Shown here: piece after piece, positions 1 through 7,893 of the stretch
Layout: the number at the start of each line of letters is the position of its first letter
Position numbering within the stretch: position 1 is the stretch's first letter
Position numbers and translations under genes: made by a program
NCBI GenBank assembly: GCA_018817385.1
Contig: JAHIUA010000043.1
Coordinates: 62,001 to 126,000 of the forward strand
Source of the DNA: Pseudomonadota bacterium
Lineage (GTDB): Bacteria; Desulfobacterota; Desulfobulbia; Desulfobulbales; Desulfocapsaceae
DNA length: 64,000 nt
Direction: 5' to 3'
The notes under the pieces: generated by a model
What the model was told of the DNA's origin: nothing
What the model saw: the letters and a program-made list of their open reading frames with translations, nothing else
Databases searched by the model: none

Positions 1-394
1 GATTCTTGGCTATCTCCATATTGATATCCATGTCAAAGGCAGAGAGGAAGGCTGTGCTATTGAGTCCCTGGCAGAGGACAAAGTCATAGTGCTCTTTCAG
101 GGTTTCCAGGCGATTAATCAGTTCTTCAAGAAAGAACTTGATTCGATCTTCGGCAATAAAATTTTTTACCTCTTCTGCCTGGAAACCATAACTCTCTTCA
201 TAGTCCATGCCTGGGCAGTAGCGACTGAGGATGAGAGCGATGTCGGGGTCCTGGTTCTTATCAGTATCAATGACGGGACGGAAAAAAGCCACTCGGCCCA
301 TGGAGCGGGTGAGGATCTCCATGATGCCCATGGTGATGACAAGTTTTCCGGCTTCAGGTTCGAGGGAGGCAACGTAGAATGTATTTGATTGCAT
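1..394 (-). CDS. pta: Phosphate acetyltransferase, N-terminal part (cut by window edge)
   Basis: Reading the minus strand from the ATG at 392-394 gives an open frame of 131 codons that runs off the left edge without a stop. It begins MQSNTFYVASLEPEAGKLVI, which resembles the N-terminal P-loop (BioD-like) domain of long Pta enzymes, where the usual beginning is a hydrophobic strand followed by a Gly/Lys loop. Pta interconverts acetyl-CoA and acetyl phosphate in the cytoplasm for substrate-level ATP formation with acetate kinase. The catalytic PTA domain would lie outside the window, so the call rests on the regulatory domain only. A bacterial cobyrinate/dethiobiotin synthase-type domain protein is the alternative. 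No strong ribosome binding site precedes the ATG. Confidence 0.72.
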   Translation of the reverse strand, partial: MQSNTFYVASLEPEAGKLVITMGIMEILTRSMGRVAFFRPVIDTDKNQDPDIALILSRYCPGMDYEESYGFQAEEVKNFIAEDRIKFFLEELINRLETLKEHYDFVLCQGLNSTAFLSAFDMDINMEIAKN

Positions 395-483
395 GGCAGA
401 GAGTTCTTGGTAGGGGGGACAGAGGTTCTTTTAGAAGTTGATCAGGAGATTTATCTGAATCCTGTTCAATATTTCATTCATCC

Positions 484-635
484 GTAACTATTCAGGTAAT
501 GGCCAATAATCGGCAAACAATCGCTCTGTAACTGTTTAGCAGTGCTTGAGAGTCGTTCAGTCAGGACTTCGAAGGATATTCGTGCTCTTCGAGAAGACCT
601 GACTGGACGAAGATGGAGTGCTGCTGAATAGTTAC
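484..635. mobile_element. GTAAC-ended MITE, copy 1 (152 bp, complete)
   Basis: The element starts GTAACTATTCAG and ends with the exact reverse complement CTGAATAGTTAC, giving perfect 12-bp terminal inverted repeats. The interior folds on itself: the half from AGCAGTGCTT through CGTTCAGTCAGG pairs with CCTGACTGGACGAAG through AGTGCTGCT. It is flanked by ATTCATCC and ATTTATCC, a 7/8-matching 8-bp direct repeat. Related copies lie at 37038, 51997 and 56959. GTAA ends and 8-bp duplications are typical of the IS66 family, so an IS66-mobilised non-autonomous element is inferred. It carries no coding potential. Confidence 0.85.
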
Positions 636-1092
636 ATTTATCCTACGTTAAATACCAATCCTCTTGCAAGACTTTTACACCTTTTCCTTTATTAGTTGAA
701 TACTTGTGTCTGAGGCAAGGGGAAAGGACTCTTTTTGGCGAAAATATATCTGCTTCCATGGCGCAGGGTCTTCGCTGTTGCTGGAATGGTTTGCCGTATC
801 CCCCGGCAGCTGGTTGCCTGATCTCTTGGCAGGAGTTGAAGAATGAATGAAAACGGAAGATGGACTTGCGTTTCCGGCCTCAGGGAAATCAGGGTGATTG
901 CCGCGCAGCGAGCTGTTGCAAGGGTCTGTCCAGGTGTCTCATTTTTGGGCACTTTGTTCCTGTCTTTTTTTTGATACTGCACAATAATCAGGCAGGAGGG
1001 CGTTTTGTATTTCTGCTGGGATTGGCGCCCAAGCTTTTTATTATGCGTAAAATGGAAGTGTTAGCATTGTTTGGTGAGTGGCATAGCCAAAC
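636..1092. other. Intergenic, no gene recognised
   Basis: Between the repeat and the sigma-54 promoter I see only short overlapping open frames on both strands without ribosome binding sites or recognisable motifs. The 3' part probably holds activator-binding sites for the ZraR-like regulator, but I could not identify a convincing repeated site. Confidence 0.5.
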
Positions 1093-1108
1093 TGGCATGT
1101 CAAATGCA
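1093..1108 (+). promoter_or_regulatory. Sigma-54 promoter of the zraP-like operon
   Basis: TGGCATGTCAAATGCA has the invariant GG (-24) and GC (-12) separated by exactly 10 bases, close to the consensus TGGCAC-N5-TTGC. It lies 44 bases ahead of the SHOCT-protein ATG, and the neighbouring regulator at 3825 is a sigma-54 activator with an intact GAFTGA loop. In E. coli zraP is driven by a sigma-54 promoter under ZraR, so this placement agrees with family knowledge. Confidence 0.78.
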
Positions 1109-1151
1109 AAAAGAAGGTAGAATCGAGAAGAGAAGACAAGGAGGAGAGACA

Positions 1152-1415
1152 ATGTTTCGCCATGGAATGACTGGTGGCTGGTGGTGCGGGACGGGAGGTT
1201 TTTTTCCGGGCCCTTTGGGAATGTTGGCCAGCATTCTCTTCTGGGGACTGCTCATCTATCTGGCGGTGAAGATTGGCCAGTCGATTTTCTTCAGTGGTCA
1301 AAAGGGAGAGAATCTACACAACGATAATGCCCTGGACCTCCTCAAAAAACGCTATGCACTTGGTGAAATTAATCAGGAGGAATTTGAGAAAATACGAAGA
1401 GAGATACGTGAGTGA
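1152..1415 (+). CDS. Small membrane protein with SHOCT domain
   Basis: This 87-residue protein has a Trp/Gly-rich N-terminus (residues 1-20), one transmembrane helix (about 22-45) and a C-terminal SHOCT domain of about 27 residues, with the ALDLLKKRYALGEINQEEF pattern. SHOCT domains are short helical modules, usually at protein ends, thought to mediate oligomerisation. The ATG at 1152 is preceded by GGAGGAGAG; a longer frame from 1071 would include the sigma-54 promoter and is rejected. It is the first gene after that promoter and probably belongs to the envelope-stress response with the ZraP-like gene 62 bases downstream. The exact function is unknown. Confidence 0.85.
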   Translation: MFRHGMTGGWWCGTGGFFPGPLGMLASILFWGLLIYLAVKIGQSIFFSGQKGENLHNDNALDLLKKRYALGEINQEEFEKIRREIRE

Positions 1416-1477
1416 AAAGGATGTTGCGAATAAATCGAAACATCCAGTAGATAAACCTATTAAAGAGGAATGCGACA

Positions 1478-1969
1478 ATGAAATTGAAACGAAATATGAG
1501 TGTAGCCGTTATTGCCCTTTCACTGCTGGCAGGCGTTGCTTTAGCAGCCAACAGTACTGACACTTCGAGCGGAGATACCACCACTGGTCCCGGATATGGG
1601 ATGATGGACGGGCAGGGGCCGTATTATTATGGGATGCATAACAGGCATGGGAAAGGCATGAGAGGTCAGGGCTGTCTCATGAATGGGGGGGAAGCTGGCA
1701 TGGGTCAGAAAGGCATGATGGGTCAGGGCCTTGGCATGAATCGCGGTGCTGGGATGCTGGATCCAGCTCTGCTTGAGAAACGTAATCAGTTTCTGGATGC
1801 CACCGTAGATCTGCGCAAGCGGATCCATGATAAACAGTTTAGCTATATGGAGGCCAGTCGAGATTCAGCGCTGACTCAGGGGGAATTCCAGAATATGGGA
1901 AAAGAACTCTTCGCTCTGCGTCAGGAGCTCCAGGCTGAGCGCCAGAAGTTTTTCCCAATAGAACAGTAA
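1478..1969 (+). CDS. zraP: ZraP/Spy-like periplasmic metal-stress protein
   Basis: The 163-residue product has a signal peptide ending near VALA-A (residues 1-23), a low-complexity Gly/Met/His/Tyr region (about 35-92) holding more than a dozen methionines, and a C-terminal helical hairpin (about 95-160) of the type found in ZraP, CnrX and Spy. Members of this family are periplasmic metal-binding chaperones; in E. coli ZraP binds zinc and damps ZraS signalling. The Met-rich insert suggests soft metals such as Cu(I) as well as zinc (inference). An intrinsic terminator follows directly, and a matching kinase and regulator come next, as in the zraP-zraSR locus. GAGGAATGCGACA ahead of the ATG supplies the ribosome binding site. 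Confidence 0.85.
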   Translation: MKLKRNMSVAVIALSLLAGVALAANSTDTSSGDTTTGPGYGMMDGQGPYYYGMHNRHGKGMRGQGCLMNGGEAGMGQKGMMGQGLGMNRGAGMLDPALLEKRNQFLDATVDLRKRIHDKQFSYMEASRDSALTQGEFQNMGKELFALRQELQAERQKFFPIEQ

Positions 1970-1997
1970 GGATCGCTTGAACCTTCCCTTGGAGATG

Positions 1998-2039
1998 AAA
2001 GGTCGTGTCCCGTATCGGATGCGGCCTTTTATCTTTTTT
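1998..2039 (+). terminator. Intrinsic terminator after zraP-like gene
   Basis: A 13-base arm AAAGGTCGTGTCC pairs along its full length, counting G-U pairs, with GGATGCGGCCTTT across a 6-base loop. A T-rich run ending in TTTTTT follows. It separates the abundant periplasmic protein from the kinase gene, so the kinase is expressed by partial read-through or its own promoter. Confidence 0.88.
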
Positions 2040-2116
2040 GATCTCTTGTTTTTTGTCGTATGTGTTACAGTGGAAAAAAACTCCAATCAGGAGAAGAGAA
2101 TGACATTTTCGATCCC

Positions 2117-3832
2117 ATGATCCCTTCTGCGAACCAACCATTCAGGTTTTCACGACCTGCTCTGGCCCTCATCCTTGCCAGCTCTCTGCTTGCGGTTATT
2201 CTTGCTGTGACCACAGTTCGTAATCTGAATCGCGAACAGCGTCTCCTGGAAACTTTTTTTTTCCAGGAAGGCCTGACCCTTATCCGTTCTTTTGAGGCCG
2301 GGGCCAGGACTTCCATGCGGCACTACATGACTGGGACAAATCCCCTCAACACACTGGTTGAAGAGACGGCAAAAGAGGAGAGTGTTGCCTATATCCGTAT
2401 CCTCCATGAAACCGGAGAGCCGGTTGCAGAATCAGGTGATCTTCCTCCAGCCATGGGTGCTGAAGATGTACAGCGTATTTTGTCAGCCCAGGAACCGGTT
2501 ACCCGACTTCTCAAGATAGAGGGGAAAAGTATCTTTGAGGTAGCCCGTGTTTTTGAGCCCCTTCCTCCCCTCTTACCCAGGGGGGGGAGAATGCACAAGT
2601 ATGCGCAGAAGTGGCAGGAAGAAGAGGAAAAAAAAGGGCAGCAGCTCATTGTCGTGGGCCTGGGAACCAGTGAGTTTGAGGGTGCCAGAGAGAAGGATAG
2701 AGTGAACGCCTTGTTCATGGGGGCGGTCCTATTTTTACTGGGAAGTGCCGGCCTCTATTTTCTTTTTCTCTATCAGAGTATACGGGTAGGAAATTCAACC
2801 CTTGCCAACATGCGCCTCTATACGGAAAATGTGATCGAAAGCATACCGGCCGGGCTTATCACTTTGAATGGCCAGGGAACTGTTGTCTCCTGTAACAGGC
2901 GTGCGGAAATGCTTCTTTGCCGCGGCCTTCAGGAATTGCAAGGGATGGCTCTGGGAGACCTTTTTTCTTCCTTGCCCTCCGGACTGCTTGAGGAGCAGAA
3001 ACTGTTCATGGAGAAGAATGTACTCTGCCATGACAGCAATGGGGAAACTATTCCTGTCAAACTCAGTACGTCTCCCCTTCTCGATCATGATGGGCAGAGC
3101 AATGGCCTGGTGATTGTTCTCAGAGATATGCGGGAGATCCAAAAGATTGAGCAGCAGCTTGAGCTCTCCAGGCGTCTTGCCTCTCTGGGAAAAATGGCTG
3201 CAGGTGTTGCTCATGAGATCAGAAATCCTCTGGGGACCTTGCGTGGTTTTGCCCAGTATTTTGGCAACGAGGCAGGCGAGGGGACGGATGGGAAAAAGTA
3301 TGCCGAGCTTATGGTTTCTGAAGTGGATCGTTTGAACCAGACCATATCCAGTCTCCTCCAGTTTGCCAGGGCGCGTGAACCGCAACGCATGCAGGTCAGA
3401 GCTGTAGACCTGTTCGGCAAACTTGAAAGTCTGGTGGCTGCCGATTTTGTAGCCGCAAATATCACTTATTATCAGGATTATGATTCTGGACTATTTCTGT
3501 TCGCAGATCCTGATTTACTCCTGCAGGTCCTACTGAATCTTGTGAAAAACAGTATCAGTGTAACGGCTGCGGGAGGCGAAATCCATTTGACCGCCCGTCG
3601 CCAGGGCCAAGGAGTGCAAGTCGAAGTCAGCGACACAGGGCAGGGCATGACAGAGGAAGAACTGGAGAAACTTTTTGATCCTTTTTTTTCTACCCGTAAA
3701 GATGGCACTGGCCTCGGCCTGGCTGTAAGTCATCAGATAGTTGAACAGCATAATGGCTATATCGAAGTGGAGAGCAAACGTGGTCAGGGGACGACAATGA
3801 AGGTCATTTTACCGGGAGAAAACAGTGACTGA
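2117..3832 (+). CDS. zraS: ZraS-like sensor histidine kinase
   Basis: About 571 residues. A first membrane helix (about 13-35) and a second (about 200-225) bracket a periplasmic sensor region, followed by a PAS domain, a HisKA domain with the phosphoacceptor in GVAHEIRNPLG (His366) and an HATPase domain ending in DTGQGM and DGTGLGLAVSHQ. This is the ZraS/HydH architecture. Its regulator overlaps the 3' end by 8 bases, so the two are co-translated. The start is uncertain: the frame is open from an ATG at 2060, but a good AGGAGAAGAG at 2088-2097 lies too far from the ATG at 2117 and fits an ATT at 2105 better. The sensed signal is probably envelope zinc or related metal stress, by analogy only. 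Confidence 0.85.
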   Translation: MIPSANQPFRFSRPALALILASSLLAVILAVTTVRNLNREQRLLETFFFQEGLTLIRSFEAGARTSMRHYMTGTNPLNTLVEETAKEESVAYIRILHETGEPVAESGDLPPAMGAEDVQRILSAQEPVTRLLKIEGKSIFEVARVFEPLPPLLPRGGRMHKYAQKWQEEEEKKGQQLIVVGLGTSEFEGAREKDRVNALFMGAVLFLLGSAGLYFLFLYQSIRVGNSTLANMRLYTENVIESIPAGLITLNGQGTVVSCNRRAEMLLCRGLQELQGMALGDLFSSLPSGLLEEQKLFMEKNVLCHDSNGETIPVKLSTSPLLDHDGQSNGLVIVLRDMREIQKIEQQLELSRRLASLGKMAAGVAHEIRNPLGTLRGFAQYFGNEAGEGTDGKKYAELMVSEVDRLNQTISSLLQFARAREPQRMQVRAVDLFGKLESLVAADFVAANITYYQDYDSGLFLFADPDLLLQVLLNLVKNSISVTAAGGEIHLTARRQGQGVQVEVSDTGQGMTEEELEKLFDPFFSTRKDGTGLGLAVSHQIVEQHNGYIEVESKRGQGTTMKVILPGENSD

Positions 3833-5189
3833 AAAAAGAAAAAAACGGATTCTCTTGGTCGATGACGATGTGGCCCATCGAACCATGCTCAAGGTGAATC
3901 TCTCTGGCAAGCACTTACAAATATTTGAAGTCGATGATGGGGATCAGGTCATCCCTTTTCTTGAGGAGGAAGAGAGTGACCTGATTCTCCTCGATATGAA
4001 GATGGCGCGTATGGATGGGCTGGCCACCTTGAAGGCCCTTCAAGAGACGGTATATTCAGCAATACCGGTGATTGTCCTCACTGCTTTTTCTTCTGTTGAG
4101 ACCGCTGTCAAGGCGATGCGTGTGGGGGCCTACGACTATGTGGCCAAGCCTGTCGATCTTGAGGAATTAAGACTGGTGATTGAGAGGGCGCTGGGTTTTC
4201 AGGAGATGAAGGAAGAAAATGAACGCTTGAAAAGGCGGCTTGAGAAACAATTTTCCTTCGCCAATATGATTGGCAGCAGCCCGGCCATGGAGGAGCTCTT
4301 TAAGACCCTGGAACTGGTGGCCCCCTCCGATGCCACGGTCCTGATCACCGGGGAATCGGGAACAGGAAAGGAACTGGTCGCCAGTGCCCTGCATCAGCAG
4401 AGCAGACGCCAGAGCTTTCCCTTTGTCAAAGTCAACTGTGCAGCCCTCAATGAAAATCTCTTGGAAAGCGAATTGTTCGGCCATGAGGCCGGAGCATTTA
4501 CCGGGGCGGTTGGTCAACGAAAGGGACGATTTGAACAGGCCGATAAGGGAACTCTTTTTCTTGATGAAATCGGAGACATGAGTCTGCCGACTCAGGCCAA
4601 GATCCTCAGGGTGTTGCAGGAAGGGGAATTGGACAGGCTGGGAGGAAATGAAACTATCAGGGTGGATGTGCGGCTGCTGGCAGCCACGCACAGGAATCTG
4701 CAGGAGATGATTGAAGAGGGAACCTTCAGACAGGACCTTTTTTTCAGACTCTCAGTGGTGCCGCTTGAGTTGCCACCGCTGCGAGAAAGGAGGAAAGATA
4801 TTCCAGATCTGCTCACGCTCTTTCTCGATCGCTACACAGAGAAAAACAGGAAGGATATAAAAGGCTTTCATCCGGAAGTGCTGCGTATTTTTCTCACCTA
4901 TGAATGGCCAGGGAATATTCGTGAGCTAGAAAATACGGTGGAACGGGCTGTTATCCTCTGTCCCGGCGAGCAGATCACCGTCCGGGAGTTGCCTTCGCAA
5001 CTGTTAGCCGAAGGAGGGGGTGCAGAGACGCCCCATGTAACGACACCTCTCACCCTTCGTGAAATGGAACGGGAGATGATCCGGGCTACCCTTGCCCAAA
5101 ACAGAGGAAACAGGAGTAAGACAGCCAAAATATTAGGCGTTGCCCGTCAGACCCTCCTCAATAAACTCAAAGACTATGATATTCTCTAG
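3825..5189 (+). CDS. zraR: ZraR-like sigma-54-dependent response regulator
   Basis: The 454-residue NtrC-family activator starts at a GTG inside the end of the kinase gene. It has a receiver domain with acidic pocket VDDD (12-15) and phospho-acceptor Asp57 in LILLDMKM, an AAA+ domain with Walker A GESGTGKE, an intact GAFTGA sigma-54 contact loop, Walker B TLFLDEIGD, and a C-terminal Fis-type helix-turn-helix (KTAKILGVARQTLLNKL). Such proteins hydrolyse ATP to open sigma-54 promoters from upstream sites. The sigma-54 promoter at 1093 is its obvious target. Confidence 0.9.
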   Translation: MTEKRKKRILLVDDDVAHRTMLKVNLSGKHLQIFEVDDGDQVIPFLEEEESDLILLDMKMARMDGLATLKALQETVYSAIPVIVLTAFSSVETAVKAMRVGAYDYVAKPVDLEELRLVIERALGFQEMKEENERLKRRLEKQFSFANMIGSSPAMEELFKTLELVAPSDATVLITGESGTGKELVASALHQQSRRQSFPFVKVNCAALNENLLESELFGHEAGAFTGAVGQRKGRFEQADKGTLFLDEIGDMSLPTQAKILRVLQEGELDRLGGNETIRVDVRLLAATHRNLQEMIEEGTFRQDLFFRLSVVPLELPPLRERRKDIPDLLTLFLDRYTEKNRKDIKGFHPEVLRIFLTYEWPGNIRELENTVERAVILCPGEQITVRELPSQLLAEGGGAETPHVTTPLTLREMEREMIRATLAQNRGNRSKTAKILGVARQTLLNKLKDYDIL

Positions 5190-5290
5190 GTTCTGGCCAG
5201 GTACTGAAACTGACCCTGGCCAAAAGGTTGCGTCTTTCCCCTCTTGCATTGCTTTTCAGTCTTTTGCGAAGGGAGAGCCTGCCGGTGCGA

Positions 5291-6100
5291 TTATTTTTTT
5301 CCCCCGGTCTTGATGCTGGCGGAAGGGGCGAAACGCCCGTTTTTGAGAAAGAAGCAGGTCTGGGCAACGACATCCGGGGCATTCATGATAAAGGGATGGG
5401 ATTCATGTACCACCAGAAAATCGGTCATTCCGGCAAGTTTCGCCTGCTCTACCCCAACCTTGCCGTCATCAGGGCCGGGAATGATTTTGCTGAGCCAGAA
5501 ATCGAAAAAGGCATGACGGTCTCCGGTGATGATTCCCAGGGGAAATTCGGCAGGACCCAGTCGGTTGGGCAGAGAGTGACTGTCTGTGCTCAGTTGTTGC
5601 CCTGCCGGGCCGTTGAGCCAGTCATAAAACCACCACTCTTTCAGGGTATCGGTGGCAGTGCTTCCCCGGTTAGGCGGGCTGAGCATGACCACCTTGCCCA
5701 GGTTCTGTGGACGAGAGGTGGCCAAGAGTTGGCGAACGATAATGCCTCCCAGAGAGTGGGTGACGAAGTGAATAGCAGACGGGTTGAAGTGGTTGCAGCT
5801 CTCTATAGCCTTGGGCAGGCTGGTGGCTGCTATTTCTTCTATGCTGAGGTCAGTGGATGGATAGTCAAGGTTCACCGTGCAGTAACCTGCAGCGTTCAGT
5901 CCCTCCTCCATCTCTGTCATGGCGCGATGGCTGCGTGCCATGCCATGGAGGAGGATGACACACTCTCCATTCCTTTGTTTGGGACAGGTAGTGAAAAGTG
6001 TGGTCTCTCCGGCAAGCGGGGATGCCGACAGTAAGAAGAGAAGCAGAACAGAGAAAAGAGAGGAATTCCACCAGGAAATTCCCCAACCGTTTCCGGACAT
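5291..6100 (-). CDS. Exported alpha/beta hydrolase, lipase-like
   Basis: A 269-residue protein with a signal peptide (about 1-33: charged start, hydrophobic core SVLLLFLLSASPLAG). Lipase motifs are visible: oxyanion-hole HGM in ILLHGMARS, nucleophile elbow THSLGG (Thr in place of the first Gly of GxSxG, a common variant), and a late His in HESHPFIMN that can complete the triad. Members hydrolyse lipid or acyl esters in the periplasm or outside the cell. The ATG at 6100 was chosen because the signal peptide begins there; a longer frame to 6205 runs into the palindrome at 6156. The substrate cannot be told from sequence. Confidence 0.8.
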   Translation of the reverse strand: MSGNGWGISWWNSSLFSVLLLFLLSASPLAGETTLFTTCPKQRNGECVILLHGMARSHRAMTEMEEGLNAAGYCTVNLDYPSTDLSIEEIAATSLPKAIESCNHFNPSAIHFVTHSLGGIIVRQLLATSRPQNLGKVVMLSPPNRGSTATDTLKEWWFYDWLNGPAGQQLSTDSHSLPNRLGPAEFPLGIITGDRHAFFDFWLSKIIPGPDDGKVGVEQAKLAGMTDFLVVHESHPFIMNAPDVVAQTCFFLKNGRFAPSASIKTGGKK

Positions 6101-6155
6101 GGCACCGCACCCCTTGCTTATCCCAGTGGAATAGGTCAACGAACCTATGCAATAT

Positions 6156-6264
6156 AATAAGCGTTGAGAAGTGTGCCAGGTGTTCGTGATCAGTAGAGTC
6201 AGCAATATATCAGTATGCTGACTCTACTGATCACGGACAGATGGGATGCTTCTCAACGCTTATT
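6156..6264. repeat. 109-bp imperfect palindrome at the end of guaA
   Basis: The outer arms AATAAGCGTTGAGAAG (6156-6171) and its exact complement (6249-6264) enclose 13-base unpaired stretches on both sides. Inside these lies a perfect 20-bp inverted repeat (6185-6204 with 6216-6235) and an 11-base loop. The right arm contains the guaA stop codon. There is no T-run, so it is not a standard terminator. It could be a palindromic mobile element or a transcript-stabilising hairpin. Confidence 0.9.
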
Positions 6265-7810
6265 CCCATTCGATGGTGGCTGGGGGCTTAGAAGAGATAT
6301 CGAGAACCACCCTGTTTACTCCCCGTACCTCGTTGATGATCCGGTTAGAGATGGTCCCTAAGAGTTCATAGGGGAGTTTCGACCAGTCTGCGGTCATGGC
6401 ATCTTTGGAATCAACAGAGCGGAGGGCAATCACGTTTTCATAGGTGCGTCCATCACCCATGACACCCACAGTCTGAATGGGCAGAAGGACAGCAAAGGAT
6501 TGCCACACTTTACGGTACCATCCGGATTTTTTCATCTCTTCGAGAACAATGACATCGGCCTGACGTATGATATCCAGTCGTTGTTTGGTTACTTCCCCCA
6601 TGATCCGAATACCCAGACCCGGTCCGGGGAAGGGCTGACGATAAATGGCCTCTTCAGGCAGTCCAAGCTCCAGGCCCAGAAGGCGGACTTCGTCTTTGAA
6701 GAGTTCGCGCAGGGGTTCGATCAATTCCAGTTTCATCACCTCGGGCAGACCGCCCACGTTGTGATGGGATTTGATGGGGGCCTCTCCCATGAAGGAGACG
6801 GATTCAATGACATCGGGATAAAGAGTTCCCTGGGCCAGGTAATTGACCTCTCCCAGTTTTGTCGCTTCTTCTTCAAATATCTTGATAAAGCCGAGTCCTA
6901 TCCGTTTCCTCTTGACCTCCGGGTCGACGATTCCGTCCAGTTCAGAGAGAAAAAAGTCGGTGGCATTAACATCTATGACCTTCAGTTTCGACTTTTCGCG
7001 GAAGAAGCGAAGGATGGCCTCGCTTTCTCCGATGCGCATGAGGCCGTTGTTGACATAGATACAGGTAAGTTGGTCACCGATGGCCCGATGCACCAGAGCT
7101 GCGGTTACCGAGGAGTCGACGCCGCCGGAAAGGGCGCAGATCACCTTGGAGGGACCCACTTTTCCCCTGATTTCTTGAATAGTGGACTCGATAAAAGAAC
7201 TCATGGTCCATCTCGGGCTACAGTTGCAGATCCCGAAGATAAAGTTGCGCAGTACATCAGTGCCAATAAGGGTATGAATAACCTCAGGGTGAAACTGGAC
7301 AGCAACAAAGGGTTTAGTGGTATGACGAAGGGCGGCGTTGGGAGAATGGTCACTGGTGGCAGTCACCTCAAATCCAGCAGGAACGACCTCGATTCTGTCA
7401 CCATGGCTCATCCAAACCTGGTGGTGAATGGCATCCGTGGCCAGTCCGGCGAAGATTCCTTCGGTGTATTGGACGCTGAGGTCAGCCTTACCGAATTCTC
7501 TCTTTGTCGCTTGCTCCACTTTGCCACCGAGCTGCTGGATCATCAGCTGGGCCCCATAACAGATTCCGAGAATCGGTACGCCCAGATCAAAAATGGCAGG
7601 GTCGGAAAGGGGGGCGTCGTTATCGTAAACAGAGCGTGGGCCACCGGAGAGGACAATGCCGGTGGGGTGCATGGCCTTGATTGTTGCCAGTGCTGTGGTA
7701 TAGGGGTGGATCTCGCAGTAGACCTTCTGCTCGCGTATCCGTCTGGCAATAAGTTGGGTGGTCTGAGAACCGAAGTCAAGAATCAGGATTTTTTCATCAT
7801 GGATGTTCAT
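6260..7810 (-). CDS. guaA: GMP synthase (glutamine-hydrolysing)
   Basis: The 516-residue protein carries the class I glutamine amidotransferase domain (FGSQTTQLIARR near the start, nucleophile Cys in GICYGAQ, His/Glu in QFHPEV), the ATP-pyrophosphatase domain (P-loop LSGGVDSSV) and the conserved dimerisation tail ending PPATIEWE. It converts XMP to GMP with glutamine and ATP, the last step of guanine nucleotide synthesis. It lies 83 bases downstream of guaB on the same strand, the usual guaBA order, although a terminator-like hairpin sits between the two. Confidence 0.97.
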   Translation of the reverse strand: MNIHDEKILILDFGSQTTQLIARRIREQKVYCEIHPYTTALATIKAMHPTGIVLSGGPRSVYDNDAPLSDPAIFDLGVPILGICYGAQLMIQQLGGKVEQATKREFGKADLSVQYTEGIFAGLATDAIHHQVWMSHGDRIEVVPAGFEVTATSDHSPNAALRHTTKPFVAVQFHPEVIHTLIGTDVLRNFIFGICNCSPRWTMSSFIESTIQEIRGKVGPSKVICALSGGVDSSVTAALVHRAIGDQLTCIYVNNGLMRIGESEAILRFFREKSKLKVIDVNATDFFLSELDGIVDPEVKRKRIGLGFIKIFEEEATKLGEVNYLAQGTLYPDVIESVSFMGEAPIKSHHNVGGLPEVMKLELIEPLRELFKDEVRLLGLELGLPEEAIYRQPFPGPGLGIRIMGEVTKQRLDIIRQADVIVLEEMKKSGWYRKVWQSFAVLLPIQTVGVMGDGRTYENVIALRSVDSKDAMTADWSKLPYELLGTISNRIINEVRGVNRVVLDISSKPPATIEWE

Positions 7811-7830
7811 TGTCGTCTCGCATTGATAAA

Positions 7831-7867
7831 AGAAAAAAAGGAGGCCATAATGATAGTATAGCCTCCT
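7831..7867 (-). terminator. Terminator or attenuator between guaB and guaA
   Basis: On the minus strand AGGAGGC pairs with GCCTCCT around a 15-base loop, which itself can form ATA/TAT pairs, followed by a run of seven T. It is a full intrinsic terminator inside the expected guaBA operon, so guaA may be transcribed by read-through. Confidence 0.72.
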
Positions 7868-7893
7868 GTCTTCTAAACCGAATCGGAAAAAGG

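Noticed and set aside
2099-2102. ATG right after AGGAGAAGAGA as kinase start
   Set aside because: It is out of frame with the kinase.
6500-7861. 453-codon plus-strand frame antisense to guaA
   Set aside because: guaA on the minus strand is unmistakable over the whole span. The antisense frame has no family motif or ribosome binding site and is a by-product of codon bias.
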